A DNA stretch of 64,000 bases, taken from Leptoclinus maculatus. Its lineage: Eukaryota; Chordata; Actinopteri; Perciformes; Stichaeidae. Within the stretch, counting starts at the first letter, position 1. Each line of letters opens with the position of its first letter. Under the pieces are notes generated by a model, which had not been told where the DNA came from, did no database searches, and worked only from the letters and a program-made list of their open reading frames with translations. The translations under genes and the position numbers were made by a program. Below are positions 23,201 through 38,273 of this stretch, piece after piece. The stretch lies in the NCBI GenBank assembly GCA_032191485.1, contig JAVDOI010000073.1:137501-201500 (forward strand). The letters run 5' to 3'.

Positions 23201-23237
23201 TGCGAGGGCCCGCCAATGCTGCTTGCAGCTTTAATTA
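20226..23237 (+). repeat. Macrosatellite unit 5
   Basis: No leader. Body type B, with a GTCCAAAAAAAAATAAAAAA replacement near 20337 that is shared with unit 12. Carries the extra module and is very close to unit 7 in the second half. Confidence 0.9.
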
Positions 23238-23249
23238 TTATTATTATTA

Positions 23250-26200
23250 GGGCCCGAGCTCCGACGTAGTCGGTACGAGGACCTATTGTATTTGTAATGT
23301 TTATTATTATTATTATTATTAGGGCCCGAGCTCCGACGTAGTCGGTACGAGGACCTATTGTATTTGTAATGTTTATTATTCTTATTATTATTATCGTACC
23401 AGTTTCGTCGCAAAAAAGAGGAGCTTGGGAAACTGGAAATGTTGCGAAATTTGGCACGCAAGCCAGAATTTGCGAAAATTGCATTCTGATTGGGGTGTCG
23501 AGCCGCGGTATGAAATATTGGCTCGATAGCGCCCCCTGTTGAGTAGCCCCAACACCAGGTTTCACCTAGCTGTATGAAATTTGGTAGGTATGTGGAAGTT
23601 GATGGGACGTACAAAAAATCCTCTTGGAACTTTTCACTAAACCAAACAGGAAGTCGGCCATTTTTAATTTTATGACGTTTTTGGACCGTTTCAAGGCGTC
23701 ATACTGTAATGAACTACTCCTAGAGATTTAACCCGATCAACTGCAGATTTGGTCAGTATGCTCTTGAGACCTTGGCAGTGAAATGTTACTCAAAGATCAA
23801 AAAGTTATCGAACGATGTAACCGTGGCGTGGCGTCAAAGATACACCATTCGCCGCCAAACAGGAAGTTGTTGTAACTTGGCCGTACATTGTCTAATCTGC
23901 TCCACATTTTTCATATATCATAAGACCCTGACCCGGAACACATCTATATGAGAATTTAGAATCATAATAACAGCGCCACCTAGTGGCAACCGGAAGTTGT
24001 ACGTTGTGTTCTTTGACATCCTGCTCCTCACAGATTATTCAGATCCCTCTAAAGTTTTGTCAGAAAAGCCTTAAGACCTTGATAATGTTTTATTGAGAAG
24101 ATTGTAAAAAGTTGTCGAAGGGCGGCGACGTGGCGGCTCGGCGAATTTTGATCCTTCGCCATGAACGAATAGATTGATGTAACTCGACTCCACATCATCA
24201 GATCTTTACCATATTTCACTTGTTTGATTAGACTCCAGTCTTGAAGACATCCACAGGTCAATTTTGAATCATAGTCATAGCGCCACCTACTGGTAACAGT
24301 AAGTTAAAGTCTTTATACTTTGGCTTGTTTCTCTTAGCAGGTAAATCAGATCAACATCAAATTAGTTCCACACAAATGTAAGAAGTTCATAATGCCAGTT
24401 CATGAAGCTTTTGATGTTTCGTCGAACGCCGTTGCCGTGGCGACGCAGTCTTCACCGTGAAAAACGAAGGCAATTTTGAGAGGCTAAAAATGCTCGAAAC
24501 ATAATCAAACTTGGCATTCACATTCAAAGCCCAAAATGTAGTTACACAATATGGTTGTAATGCTTCAGAGTGGCAAATTGGCTCAATAGCGCCCCCTACA
24601 AAATTTCAAAGAAGCAGCCCTCGCAGTATGTTTGACCTAGATGTATAAAATTTGGTAGGCACATGTATCACATGTGGGCTTACAATAAAGTCTCTTGGGA
24701 CCATGCTCTAAACCCAACCGGAAGTCAGCCATTTTGAATTCTTTATGAATTTCTAGTGTTGTTTTTGTCATTTCCAGGCGCTGTATTTTAACGAACTCCT
24801 CCTAGGGAATTAATCAGATCAACTTCAAATTTCGTCACTATAGTCTAAAGACCTTTGTGATGAAAAGTTACTCAAAGCTTGTTGTTTCGTGAAAAGCCGT
24901 CGCCGTGGCTACGCATTCTTCGCCATGAAACATTAAGGTGTTTTTGAGGGGCTAAAAATGCTCATAACATAACCAAACTTGTCACACACATTTAAAATCC
25001 TGAATGTAGTTATCTGATGTGATTTTAATGCTTCAGAGTGGCAAATCGGCTCAATAGCGCCCCCTACAAAATTTCAACGAAGCAGCCCTCGCAGTATGTT
25101 TGACCTAGATGTATACAATTTGGTAGGAACATGTATCACATATGGACTTAAATAAAAGTCTCTTGGGGCCATGCCCTAAACCCAACCGGAAGTCAGCAAT
25201 TTTTAATTTTGTATGAATTTCCTGTGTTTTTTTGGCAATTTCCAGGTGCTTTACTTTAACGAACTCCTCCTAGGGAATTAATCAGATCAACTTAGAATTT
25301 GGTCAGAACAATCTAAAGACCTTAGTGATTAAAAGTTACTAACAGCTTTAGGTTTCATCGAACGACGTGGATATGGTGTGGCAGTCCTTTTAGATGGTTC
25401 ACCATCATCCAAGTGATTAAAAGTTACTAACAGCTTTAGGTTTCATCGAACGACGTGGATATGGTGTGGCAGTCCTTTTAGATGGTTCACCATCATCCAT
25501 CAAGCTGTTGTAACTCAACTGTACTTTGTCAAAACTGTCCCTAACTTGACATGCTTGTTGACTGTCATGACTTTAGGACTTCTGCATGCCAATATTAACA
25601 CATAGTCATAGCGCCACCTACTGATAAGCACGGACGTAAGCAGGATTCGATAATTACAGAGGTCCAAACACTGAACTTATTAAAAGGGTTTGTGAGCACA
25701 CCATGAGAAAAAGACTCCTCTGATCTAAATATGTGCATACTGAGATGCTTGAAGAACAAAAGTTAGATAACAGTGGTTCTCAAACCATGTCAGTGGGCAT
25801 TAGTATAAATGATCTGTCCAGAGCTTCTACATGAGAATCAGGTTAAATGTTACAATGAATGCTTCACACTACAATCTAAAGTTAAGAGACGAGCTTAAAA
25901 TGAAAACAGTGTTAGATTAAAGTGTTCAAGTAAAAGCAAATGACACTACTGTTCTGTTAACTTTCATGCAAGTCCAAATACAATCAGCAGGACACTGCAG
26001 GGAGTTGAACCCCATCCCAGTAAACCGACAGTCTGTTATGTTACAAACACTGAAGCGCATTCACGCACATTCATTTTCTTAATGGTCTTAACAGGCTTAC
26101 ATTCATGATTGTATCGGAGGTACACTCAAAACATTTGAGGCTTGAGACCTGGCAACGTGATCTTGCTACGCTGCTGGTCGACGCGGGAAACATCATCCAA

Positions 26201-26321
26201 CTCGTGCACGCAGTGTGTGACGGTCACAGAGACGCACGGCCGCGTCAACCACAGTCCCGCCAGTACCCTCGACGTGCGTGAAGTTGCGAGGGCCCGCCAA
26301 TGCTGCTTGCAGCTTTAATTA
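23250..26321 (+). repeat. Macrosatellite unit 6
   Basis: Two leaders. Body type C (CGTACCAGTTTCGTCGC). Shares TCACCGTGAAAAACG and TGGGCTTACAATAAAG with unit 11. Holds a private 88-bp tandem duplication at 25324-25499. Confidence 0.9.
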
Positions 26322-29300
26322 GGGCCCGAGCTCCGACGTAGTCGGTACGAGGACCTATTGTATTTGTAATGTTTATTATTATTATTCTTATTTTACCACT
26401 TTGATCGCACAAAAGAGGAGCTTGGGATACTGGAAAAGTTGTGAAATTTGGCAAGCAAGCCAGAATTTGCGAAAATTGCAATCTGATTGGGGTGTCCAGC
26501 CGCGGTATGAAATATTGGCTCACTAGCGCCCCCTATTGAGTAGCCCCAACACCAGGTTTCACCTAGCTGTATGACATTTGGTAGGTATGTGGAACTTGAT
26601 GGGACGTACAAAAAATCCTCTTGGAATTTTTCACTAAACCAAACAGGAAGTCGGCCATTTTGAATTTTATGACGTTTTTGGACCGTTTCAAGGCGTCATA
26701 CTTTAACGAACTCCTCCTAGAGATTTAACCCGATCAACTGCAGATTTGGTCAGTATGCTCTTGAGACCTTGGCAGTGAAAAGTTACTCAAAGATCAAAAA
26801 GTTATCGAACGATGTAACCGTGGCGTGGCGTCAAAGATACACCATTCGCCGCGAAACAGGAAGTAGTTGTAACTTGGCCGTGCATTGTCTAATCTGCTCC
26901 AAATTTCTCATATGTCATAACACCCTGACCCGGAACACATCTATATGAGAATTTAGAATCATAGTAATAGCGCCACCTAGTGGCAACCGGAAGTTGTAAG
27001 TTCTGTGCTTTGACATCCTGCTCCACACAGATGAATCAGATCCCTCTGAAGTTTTGTCAGAAAAGCCTTAAGACCTTGATAATGTTTTATTGAGAAGATT
27101 GTAAGAAGTTGTCAAAGGGCGGCGACGTGGCGGCTCGGCGAATTTCGATCCTTCGCCATGAACGAATAAATTGATGTAACTCGACTCCACATCATCAGAT
27201 CTTTACCATATTTCACTTGTTTGATTAGACTCCAGTCTTGAAGACATCCGCAGGTCAATTTTTAATCATAGTCATAGCGCCACCTACTGGTAACAGTAAG
27301 TTAAAGTCTTTATACTTTGGCTTGTTTCTCTTAGCAGGTAAATCAGATCAACATCAAATTAGTTCCACACAAATGTAAGAAGTTCATAATGCCAGTTCAT
27401 GAAGCTTTTGATGTTTCGTCGAACGCCGTTGCCGTGGCGACGCAGTCTTCGCCGTGAAAAACGAAGGCAATTTTGAGAGGCTAAAAATGCTCGAAACATA
27501 ATCAAACTTGGCATTCACATTTAAAGCCCAAAATGTAGTTACATAATATGGTTTTAATGCGTCAGAGTGGCAAATTGGCTCAATAGCGCCCCCTACAAAA
27601 TTTCAAAGAAGCAGCCCTCGCAGTATGTTTGACCTAGATGTATAAAATTTGGTAGGCACATGTATCACATGTGGACTTAAAATAAAGTCTCTTGGGACCA
27701 TGCTCTAAACCCAACCGGAAGTCAGCCATTTTGAATTCTTTATGAATTTCTAGTGTCGTTTTTGTCATTTACAGGCGCTGTATTTTAACGAACTCCTCCT
27801 AGGGAATTAATCAGATCAACTTAGAATTTAGTCACTATAGTCTAAAGACCTTTGTGATGAAAAGTTACTCAAAGCTTGTTTCGTGAAAAGCCGTCGCCGT
27901 GGCAACGCATTCTTCGCCATGAAAAATTAAAATGTTTTTGAGGGGCTAAAAATGCTCATAACATAACCAAACTTGTCACACACATTTAAAATCGTGAATG
28001 TAGTTATCTGATGTGACTTTAATGCTTCAGAGTGGCAAATTGGCTCAAGAGCGCCCCCTACAAAATTTCAAAGAAGCAGCCCTCGCAGTATGTTTGACCT
28101 AGATGTATAAAAATTGGTAGGCACATGTATCACATGTAGACTTAAAAAAAAGGCTTAGGGGCCTAACCTCTAAACCCAACCGGAAGTCAGCCATTTTGAA
28201 TTTTTCTATGAATTTCTAGTACGAAATTTCAAAGAAGCAGCCCTCGCAGTATGTTTGACCTAGATGTATCAAATTTGGTAAGCACATGTATCACATGTAG
28301 ACTTAAAAATAAGTCTCTTGGGACCATGCTCTAAACCCAGCCGGAAGTCAGCCATTTTGAATTTTGTATGAATTTCCTGTGTTTTTTTGGCAATTTCCAG
28401 GTGCTTTACTTTAACGAACTCCTCCTAGGGAATTAATCAGATCAACTTAGAATTTGGTCAGAACAATCTAAAGACCTTAGTGATTAAAAGTTACTAACAG
28501 CTTTAGGTTTCATCGAACGACGTGGATATGGTGTGGCAGTCATTTTAGATGGTTCACCATCATCCATCAAGCTGTTGTAACTCGACGGTACTTTGTCAAA
28601 ACTGTCCCAAACTTGACATGCTTGTTGACTGTCATGACTTTAGGACTTCTGCATGCCAATATTAACTCATAGTCATAGCACCACCTACTGATTAGCACGG
28701 ACGTAAGCAGGATTCTATAATTACAGCGGCCCAAATACTGAACTTATTGAAAGGGTTTGTGAGCACACCATGAGAAAAAGACTTCTCTGATCTAAATACG
28801 TGCATACTGAGATGCTTGAAGAACAAAAGTTAGATAACAGTGGATTCTCAAACCATGTCAGTGGGCATTAGTATAAATGATCTGTCCAGAGCTTCTACAT
28901 GATAATCAGGTTAAATGTTACAATGAATGCTTCACACTACAATCTAAAGTTAAGAGACGAGCTTAAAATGAAAACAGTGTTAGATTAAAGTGTTCAAGTA
29001 AAAGCAAATGACACTACTGTTCTGTTAACTTTCATGCAAGTCCAAATACAATCAGCAGGACACTGCAGGGAGTTGAACCCCATCCCAGTAAACCGACAGT
29101 CTGTTATGTTACAAACACTGAAGCGCATTAACGCACATTCATTTTCTTAATGATCTCAACAGGCTTACATTCATGATTGTATCGGTGGTACACTCAAAAC
29201 ATTTGAGGCTTGAGACCTGGCAACGTGATCTTGCTACGCTGCTGGTCGACGCGGGAAACATCATCCAACTCGTGCACGCAGTGTGTGACGGTGACAGAGA

Positions 29301-29389
29301 CGCATGGCCTCGTCAACCAGAGTCCTGCCAGTACCCTCGACGTGCGTGAAGTTGCGAGGGCCCGCCAATGCTGCTTGCAGCTTTAATTA
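26322..29389 (+). repeat. Macrosatellite unit 7
   Basis: One leader. Body type B with the extra 160-base module. Close to unit 5. Confidence 0.9.
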
Positions 29390-32244
29390 TTCTTATTATT
29401 ATTATCGTACCAGTTTCGTCGCAAAAAAGAGGAGCTTGGGAAACTGGAAATGTTGCGAAATTTGGCACGCAAGCCAGAATTTGCGAAAATTGCATTCTGA
29501 TTGGGGTGTCGAGCCGCGGTATGAAATATTGGCTCGATAGCGCCCCCTGTTGAGTAGCCCCAACACCAGGTTTCACCTAGCTGTATGAAATTTGGTAGGT
29601 ATGTGGAAGTTGATGGGACGTACAAAAAATCCTCTTGGAACTTTTCACTAAACCAAACAGGAAGTCGGCCATTTTGAATTTTAGGACGTTTTTGGACCGT
29701 TTCAAGGCGTCATACTGTAATGAACTCCTCCTAGAGATTTAACCCGATCAACTGCAGATTTGGTCAGTATGCTCTTGAGACCTTGGCAGTGAAATGTTAC
29801 TCAAAGATCAAAAAGTTATCGAACGATGTAACCGTGGCGTGGCGTCAAAGATACACCATTCGCCGCCAAACAGGAAGTTGTTGTAACTTGGCCGTACATT
29901 GTCTAATCTGCTCCACATTTTTCATATATCATAAGACCCTGACCCGGAACACATCTATATGAGAATTTAGAATCATAGTAATAGCGCCACCTAGTGGCAA
30001 CCGGAAGTTGTACGTTGTGTTCTTTGACATCCTGCTCCTCACAGATTATTCAGATCCCTCTAAAGTTTTGTCAGAAAAGCCTTAAGACCTTGATAATGTT
30101 TTATTGAGAAGATTGTAAAAAGTTGTCGAAGGGCGGCGACGTGGCGGCTCGGCGAATTTTGATCCTTCGCCATGAACGAATAGATTGATGTAACTCGACT
30201 CCACATCATCAGATCTTTACCAGATTTCACTTGTTTGATTAGACTCCAGTCTTGAAGACATCCACAGGTCAATTTTGAATCATAGTCATAGCGCCACCTA
30301 CTGGTAACAGTAAGTTAAAGTCTTTATACTTTGGCTTGTTTCTCTTAGCAGGTAAATCAGATCAACATCAAATTAGTTCCACACAAATGTAAGAAGTTCA
30401 TAATGCCAGTTCATGAAGCTTTTGATGTTTCGTCGAACGCCGTTGCCGTGGCGACGCAGTCTTCGCCGTGAAAAACGAAGGCAATTTTGAGAGGCTAAAA
30501 ATGCTCGAAACATAAACAAACTTGGCATTCACATTTAAAGCCCAAAATGTAGTTACAAAATATGGTTTTAATGCTTCAGAGTGGCAAATTGGCTCAATAG
30601 CGCCCCCTACAAAATTTCAAAGAAGCAGCCCTCGCAGTATGTTTGACCTAGATGTATAAACTTTGGTAGGCACATGTATCACATGTGGACTTAAAATAAA
30701 GTCTCTTGGGACCATGCTCTAAACCCAACCGGAAGTCAGCCATTTTGAATTGTTTATGAATTTCTAGTGTCGTTTCTGTCATTTCCAGGCGCTGCACTTT
30801 AACGAACTCCTCCTAGGGAAATAATTGAATCAACTTCGAATTTGGTCAGAACAATCTAAAGACCTTTGTGATGAAAAGTTACTCAAAGCTTGTTGTTTCG
30901 TGAAAAGCCGTCGCCGTGGCGACGCATTCTTCGCCATGAAACATTAAGGTGTTTTTGAGGGGCTAAAAATGCTCATAACATAACCAAACTTGTCACACAT
31001 ATTTAAAATCCTGAATGTAGTTATCTGATGTGATTTTAATGCTTCAGAGTGGCAAATCAGCTCAATAGCGCCCCCTACAAAATTTCAACGAAGCAGCCCT
31101 CGCAGTATGTTTGACCTAGATGTATGAAATTTGGTAGGAACATGTATCACATATGGACTTAAATAAAAGTCTCTTGGGGCCATGCCCTAAACCCAACCGG
31201 AAGTCAGCAATTTTTTATTTTGTATGAATTTCCTGTGTTTTTTTGGCAATTTCCAGGTGCTTTACTTTAACGAACTCCTCCTAGGGAATTAATCAGATCA
31301 ACTTAGAATTTGGTTAGAACAATCTAAAGACCTTAGTGATTAAAAGTTACTAACAGCTTTAGGTTTCATCGAACGACGTGGATATGGTGTGGCAGTCATT
31401 TTAGATGGTTCACCATCATCCATCAAGCTGTTGTAACTCGACTGTACTTTGTCAAAACTGTCCCTAACTTGACATGCTTGTTGACTGTCATGACTTTAGG
31501 ACTTCTGCATGCCAATATTAACACATAGTCATAGCGCCACCTACTGATAAGCACGGACGTAAGCAGGATTCGATAATTACTGCGGTCCAAACACTGAATT
31601 TATTAAAAAGGGTTTGTGGTCACACCATGAGAAAAAGACTCCTCTGATCTAAATACGTGCATACTGAGATGCTTGAAGAACAAAAGTTAGATAACAGTGG
31701 TTCTCAAACCATGTCAGTGGGCATTAGTATAAATGATCTGTCCAGAGCTTCTACATGAGAATCAGGTTAAATGTTACAATGAATGCTTCACACTACAATC
31801 TAAAGTTACAGAAGAGCTTAAAATGAAAACAGTGTTAGATTAAAGTGTTCAAGTTAAAGCAAATTAAACTACTGTTCTGTTAACTTTCATGCAAGTCCAA
31901 ATACAATCAGCAGGACACTGCAGGGAGTTGAACCCCATCCCAGTAAACCGACAGTCTGTTATGTTACAAACACTGAAGGGCATTAACGCACATTCATTTT
32001 CTTAATGATCTCAACAGGCTTACATTCATGATTGTATCGGTGGTACACTCAAAACATTTGAGGCTTGAGACCTGGCAACGTGATCTTGCTACGCTGCTGG
32101 TCGACGCGGGAAACATCATCCAACTCGTGCACGCAGTGTGTGACGGTCACAGAGACGCACGGCCGCGTCAACCAGAGTCCCGCCAGTACCCTCGACGTGC
32201 GTGAAGTTGCGAGGGCCCGCCAATGCTGCTTGCAGCTTTAATTA
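29390..32244 (+). repeat. Macrosatellite unit 8
   Basis: No leader. Body type C. The first kilobase resembles units 6 and 11, the second half unit 2, consistent with a recombinant unit. Confidence 0.9.
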
Positions 32245-35200
32245 GGGCCCGAGCTCCGACGTAGTCGGTACGAGGACCTATTGTATTTGTAATGTTTATT
32301 ATTAGGGCCCGAGCTCCGACGTAGTCGGTACGAGGACCTATTGTATTTGTACTGTTTATTAGGGCCCGAGCTCCGACGTAGTCGGTACGAGGACCTATTG
32401 TATTTGTAATGTTTATTATTATTATTATTATTATTATTAGGGCCCGAGCTCCGACGTAGTCGGTACGAGGACCTATTGTATTTGTAATGTTTATTATTAT
32501 TATTAGGGCCCGAGCTCCGACGTAGTCGGTACGAGGACCTATTGTATTTGTACTGTTTATTATTATTATTATTATTATTATCGTACCAGTTTCGTCGCAA
32601 AAAAGAGGAGCTTGGGAAACTGGAAAAGTTGCGAAATTTGGCACGCAAGCCAGAATTTTCGAAAATTGCATTCTGATTGGGGTGTCCAGCCGCGGTATGA
32701 AATATTGGCTCGCTAGCGCCCCCTATTGAGTAGCCCCAACACCAGGTTTCACCTAGCTGTATGAAATTTGGTAGGTATGTGGAACTTGATGGGACGTACA
32801 AAAAATCCTCTTGGAACTTTTCACTAAACCAAACAGGAAGTCGGCCATTTTGAATTTTATGACGTTTTTGGACCGTTTCAAGGCGTCATACTGTAATGAA
32901 CTCCTCCTAGAGATTTAACCCGATCAACTGCAGATTTGGTCAGTATGCTCTTGAGACCTTGGCAGTGAAATGTTACTCAAAGATCAAAAAGTTATCGAAC
33001 GATGTAACCGTGGCGTGGCGTCAAAGATACACCATTCGCCGCCAAAGAGGAAGTTGTTGTAACTTGGCCGTACATTGTCTAATCTGCTCCACATTTTTCA
33101 TATGTCATAAGACCCTGACCCGGAACACATCTATATGAGAATTTAGAATCATAGTAATAGCGCCACCTAGTGGCAACCGGAAGTTGTACGTTGTGTTCTT
33201 TGACATCCTGCTCCTCACAGATTATTCAGATCCCTCTAAAGTTTTGTCAGAAAAGCCTGAAGACCTTGATAATGCTTCATTGAAAAGATTGTAAGATGTT
33301 GTCGAAGGGCGGCGACGTGGCGGCTCGGCCAATTTCGATCCTTCGCCATGAACGAATAAACTGATGTAACTCGACTCCACATCATCAGATCTTTACCATA
33401 TTTCACTTGTTTGATTAGACTCCAGTCCTGAAGACATCTGCAGGCCAGTTTTTAATCATAGTCATAGCGCCACCTACTGGTAACAGTAAGTTAAAGTCTT
33501 TATACTTTGGCTTGTTTCTCTTAGCAGGTAAATCAGATCAACATCAAATTAGTTCCACACAAATGTAAGAAGTTCATAATGCCAGTTCATGATGCTTTTG
33601 ATGTTTCGTCGAACGCCGTTGCCGTGGCGACGCAGTCTTCGCCGTGAAAAACGAAGGCAATTTTGAGAGGCTAAAAATGCTCGAAACATAATCAAACTTG
33701 GCATTCACATTTAAAGCCCAAAATGTAGTTACAAAATATGGTTTTAATGCTTCAGAGTGGCAAATTGCCTCAATAGCGCCCCCTACAAAATTTCAAAGAA
33801 GCAGCCCTCGCAGTACGTTTCACAAATATTTACAGAACTTGGTAGGCACATGTATCACATGTGGACTTAAAATAAAGTCTCTTGGGGCCATGCCCTAAAC
33901 CCAACCGGAAGTCAGCCATTTTGAATTGTTTATGAATTTCTAGTGTCGTTTTTGTCATTTCCAGGCGCTGCACTTTAACGAACTCCTCCTAGGGAAATAA
34001 TTGAATCAACTTCAAATTTGGTCAGAACAATCTAAAGACCTTTGTGATGAAAAGTTACTCAAAGCTTGTTGTTTCGTGAAAAGCCGTCGCCATGGCGACG
34101 CATTCTTCGCCATGAAACATTAAGGTGTTTTTGAGGGGCTAAAAATGCTCATAACATAACCAAACTTGTCACACACATTTAAAATCCTGAATGTAGTTAT
34201 CTGATGTGATTTTAATGCTTCAGAGTGGCAAATCGGCTCAATAGCGCCCCCTACAAAATTTCAACGAAGCAGCCCTCGCAGTATGTTTGACCTAGATGTA
34301 TGAAATTTGGTAGGAACATGTATCACATATGGACTTAAATAAAAGTCTCTTGGGGCCATGCCCTAAACCCAACCGGAAGTCAGCAATTTTTTATTTTGTA
34401 TGAATTTCCTGTGTTTTTTTGGCAATTTCCAGGTGCTTTACTTTAACGAACTCCTCCTAGGGAATTAATCAGATCAACTTAGAATTTGGTCAGAACAATC
34501 TAAAGACCTTAGTGATTAAAAGTTACTAACAGCTTTAGGTTTCATCGAACGACGTGGATATGGTGTGGCAGTCATTTTAGATGGTTCACCATCATCCATC
34601 AAGCTGTTGTAACTCGACTGTACTTTGTCAAAACTGTCCCTAACTTGACATGCTTGTTGACTGTCATGACTTTAGGACTTCTGCATGCCAATATTAACAC
34701 ATAGTCATAGCGCCACCTACTGATAAGCACGGACGTAAGCAGGATTCGATAATTACTGCGGTCCAAACACTGAATTTATTAAAAAGGGTTTGTGAGCGCA
34801 CACCATGAGAAAAAGACTCCTCTGATCTAAATATGTGCATACTGAGATGCTTGGAGAGCAAAAGTTAGATAACAGTGGTTCTCAAACCATGTCAGTGGGC
34901 ATTAGTATAAATGATCTGTCCAGAGCTTCTACATGAGAATCAGGTTAAATGTTACAATGAATGCTTCACACTACAATCTAAAGTTAAGAGACGAGCTTAA
35001 AATGAAAACAGTGTTAGATTAAAGTGTTCAAGTAAAAGCAAATGACACTACTGTTCTGTTAACTTTCATGCAAGTCCAAATACAATCAGCAGGACACTGC
35101 AGGGAGTTGAACCCCATCCCAGTAAACCGACAGTCTGTTATGTTACAAACACTGAAGCGCATTCACGCACATTCATTTCATTAATGATCTTAACAGGCTT

Positions 35201-35423
35201 ACATTCATGATTGTATCGGAGGTACACTCAAAACATTTGAGGCTTGAGACCTGGCAACGTGATCTTGCTACGCTGCTGGTCGACGCGGGAAACATCATCC
35301 AACTCGTGCACGCAGTGTGTGACGGTCACAGAAACGCACGGCCGCGTCAACCACAGTCCCGCCAGTACCCTCGACGTGCGTGAAGTTGCGAGGGCCCGCC
35401 AATGCTGCTTGCAGCTTTAATTA
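32245..35423 (+). repeat. Macrosatellite unit 9
   Basis: Five leaders. Body type C at the start, but the middle matches units 1 and 13, including the 16-bp palindrome at 34085-34100. Confidence 0.9.
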
Positions 35424-38273
35424 TTATTATTATCGTACCAGTTTCGTCGCAAAAAAGAGGAGCTTGGGAAACTGGAAAAGTTGCGAAATTTGGCACGCAA
35501 GCCAGAATTTTCGAAAATTGCATTCTGATTGGGGTGTCCAGCCGCGGTATGAAATATTTGCTCGCTAGCGCCCCCTATTGAGTAGCCCCAACATTAGGTT
35601 TCACCTAGCTGTATGAAATTTGGTAGGTATGTGGAAGTTGATGGGACGTACAAAAAATCCTCTTGGAACTTTTCACTAAACCAAACAGGAAGTCGGCCAT
35701 TTTGAATTTTATGACGTTTTTGGACCGTTTCAAGGCGTCATACTTTAACGAACTCCTCCTAGAGATTTAACCCGATCAACTGCAGATTTGGTCAGTATGC
35801 TCTTGAGACCTTGGCAGTGAAAAGATAGTCAAAGATCAAAAAGTTATCGAATGATGTAACCGTGGCGTGGCGTCAAAGATACACCATTCGCCGCGAAACA
35901 GGAAGTAGTTGTAACTTGGCCGTGCATTGTCTAATCTGCTCAAAATTTCTCATATGTCATAACACCCTGACCGGGAACACATCTATATGAGAATTTAGAA
36001 TCATAGTAATAGCGCCACCTAGTGGCAACCGGAAGTTGTAAGTTCTGTGCTTTGACATCCTGCTCCTCACAGATGAATCAGATCCCTCTGAAGTTTTGTC
36101 AGAAAAGCCTTAAGACCTTGATAATGTTTTATTGAGAAGATTGTAAGAAGTTGTCAAAGGGCGGCGACGTGGCGGCTCGGCGAATTTCGATCCTTCGCCA
36201 TGAACGAATAAATTGATGTAACTCGACTCCACATCATCAGATCTTTACCATATTTCACTTGTTTGATTAGACTCCAGTCTTGAAGACATCCGCAGGTCAA
36301 TTTTTAATCATAGTCATAGCGCCACCTACTGGTAACAGTAAGTTAAAGTCTTTATACTTTGGCTTGTTTCTCTTAGCAGGTAAATCAGATCAACATCAAA
36401 TTAGTTCCACACAAATGTAAGAAGTTCATAATGCCAGTTCATGAAGCTTTTGATGTTTCGTCGAACGCCGTTGCCGTGGCGACGCAGTCTTCGCCGAGAA
36501 AAACGAAGGCAATTTTGAGAGGCTAAAAATGCTCGAAACATAATCAAACTTGGCATTCACATTTAAAGCCCAAAATGTAGTTACATAATATGGTTTTAAT
36601 GCTTCAGAGTGGCAAATTGGCTCAATAGCGCCCCCTACAAAAGTTCAAAGAAGCAGCCCTCGCAGTACGTTTCACATAGATTTACAAAACTTAGTAGGCA
36701 CATGTATCACATGTGGACTTAAAATAAAGTCTCTTGGGATCATGCTCTAAACCCAACCGGAAGTCAGCCATTTTGAATTCTTTATGAATTTCTAGTGTCG
36801 TTTTTGTCATTTCCAGGCGCTGTATTTTAACGAACTCCTCCTAGGGAATTAATTGAATCAACTTCAAATTTGGTCAGAACAATCTAAAGACCTTTGTGAT
36901 GAAAAGTTACTCAAAGCTTGTTGTTTCGTGAAAAGCCGTCGCCGTGGCGACGCATTCTTCGCCATGAAACATTAAGGTGTTTTTGAGGGGCTAAAAATGC
37001 TCATAACATAACCAAACTTCTCACACACATTTAAAATCCTGAATGTAGTTATCTGATGTGATTATAATGCTTCAGAGTGGCAAATCGGCTCAATAGCGCC
37101 CCCTACAAAATTTCAACGAAGCAGCCCTCGCAGTATGTTTGACCTAGATGTATAAAATTTGGTAGGAACATGTATCACATATGGACTTAAATAAAAGTCT
37201 CTTGGGGCCATGCCCTAAACCCAACCGGAAGTCAGAAATTTTGAATTTTGTATGAATTTCCTGTGTTTTTTTGGCAATTTCCAGGTGCTTTACTTTAACG
37301 AACTCCTCCTAGGGAATTAATCAGATCAACTTAGAATTTGGTCAGAACAATCTAAAGACCTTAGTGATTAAAAGTTACTAACAGCTTTAGGTTTCATCGA
37401 ACGACGTGGATATGGTGTGGCAGTCATTTTAGATGGTTCACCATCATCCATCAAGCTGTTGTAACTCGACTGCACTTTGTCAAAACTGTCCCTAACTTGA
37501 CATGCTTGTTGACTGTCATGACTTTAGGACTTCTGCATGCCAATATTAACACATAGTCATAGCGCCACCTACTGATAAGCACGGACGTAAGCAGGATTCG
37601 ATAATTACAGCGGTCCAAACACTGAACTTATTAAAAGGGTTTGTGAGCGCACACCATGAGAAAAAGACTTCTCTGATCTAAATACGTGCATACTGAGATG
37701 CTTGGAGAGCAAAAGTTAGATAACAGTGGTTCTCAAACCATGTCAGTGGGCATTAGTATAAATGATCTGTCCAGAGCTTCTACATGATAATCAGGTTAAA
37801 TGTTACAATGAATGCTTCACACTACAGTCTAAAGTTACAGAAGAGCTTAAAATGAAAACAGTGTTAGATTAAAGTGTTCAAGTAAAAGCAAATGACGCTA
37901 CTGTTCTGTTAACTTTCATGCAAGTCCAAATACAATCAGCAGGACACTGCAGGGAGTTGAACCCCATCCCAGTAAACCGACAGTCTGTTATGTTCCAAAC
38001 ACTGAAGCGCATTCACGCACATTCATTTTCTTAATGATCTCAACAGGCTTACATTCATGATTGTATCGGTGGTACACTCAAAACATTTGAGGCTTGAGAC
38101 CTGGCAACATGATATTGCTACGCTGCTGGTCGACGCGGGAAATATCATCTAACTCGTGCACGCAGTGTGTGACGGTCACAGAAACGCATGGCCTCGTCAA
38201 CCAGAGTCCTGCCAGTACCCTCGACGTGCGTGAAGTTGCGAGGGCCCGCCAATGCTGCTTGCAGCTTTAATTA
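35424..38273 (+). repeat. Macrosatellite unit 10
   Basis: No leader. Body type C start, later part like unit 3. Ends directly against the next leader without an (ATT)n linker. Confidence 0.9.

Noticed and set aside
32168..32801. Long - strand frames with repeated NTIGPRTDYVGARAL or KYNRSSYRLRRSSGPN
   Set aside because: Pure translations of the 60-bp leader in two frames, varying with leader number.
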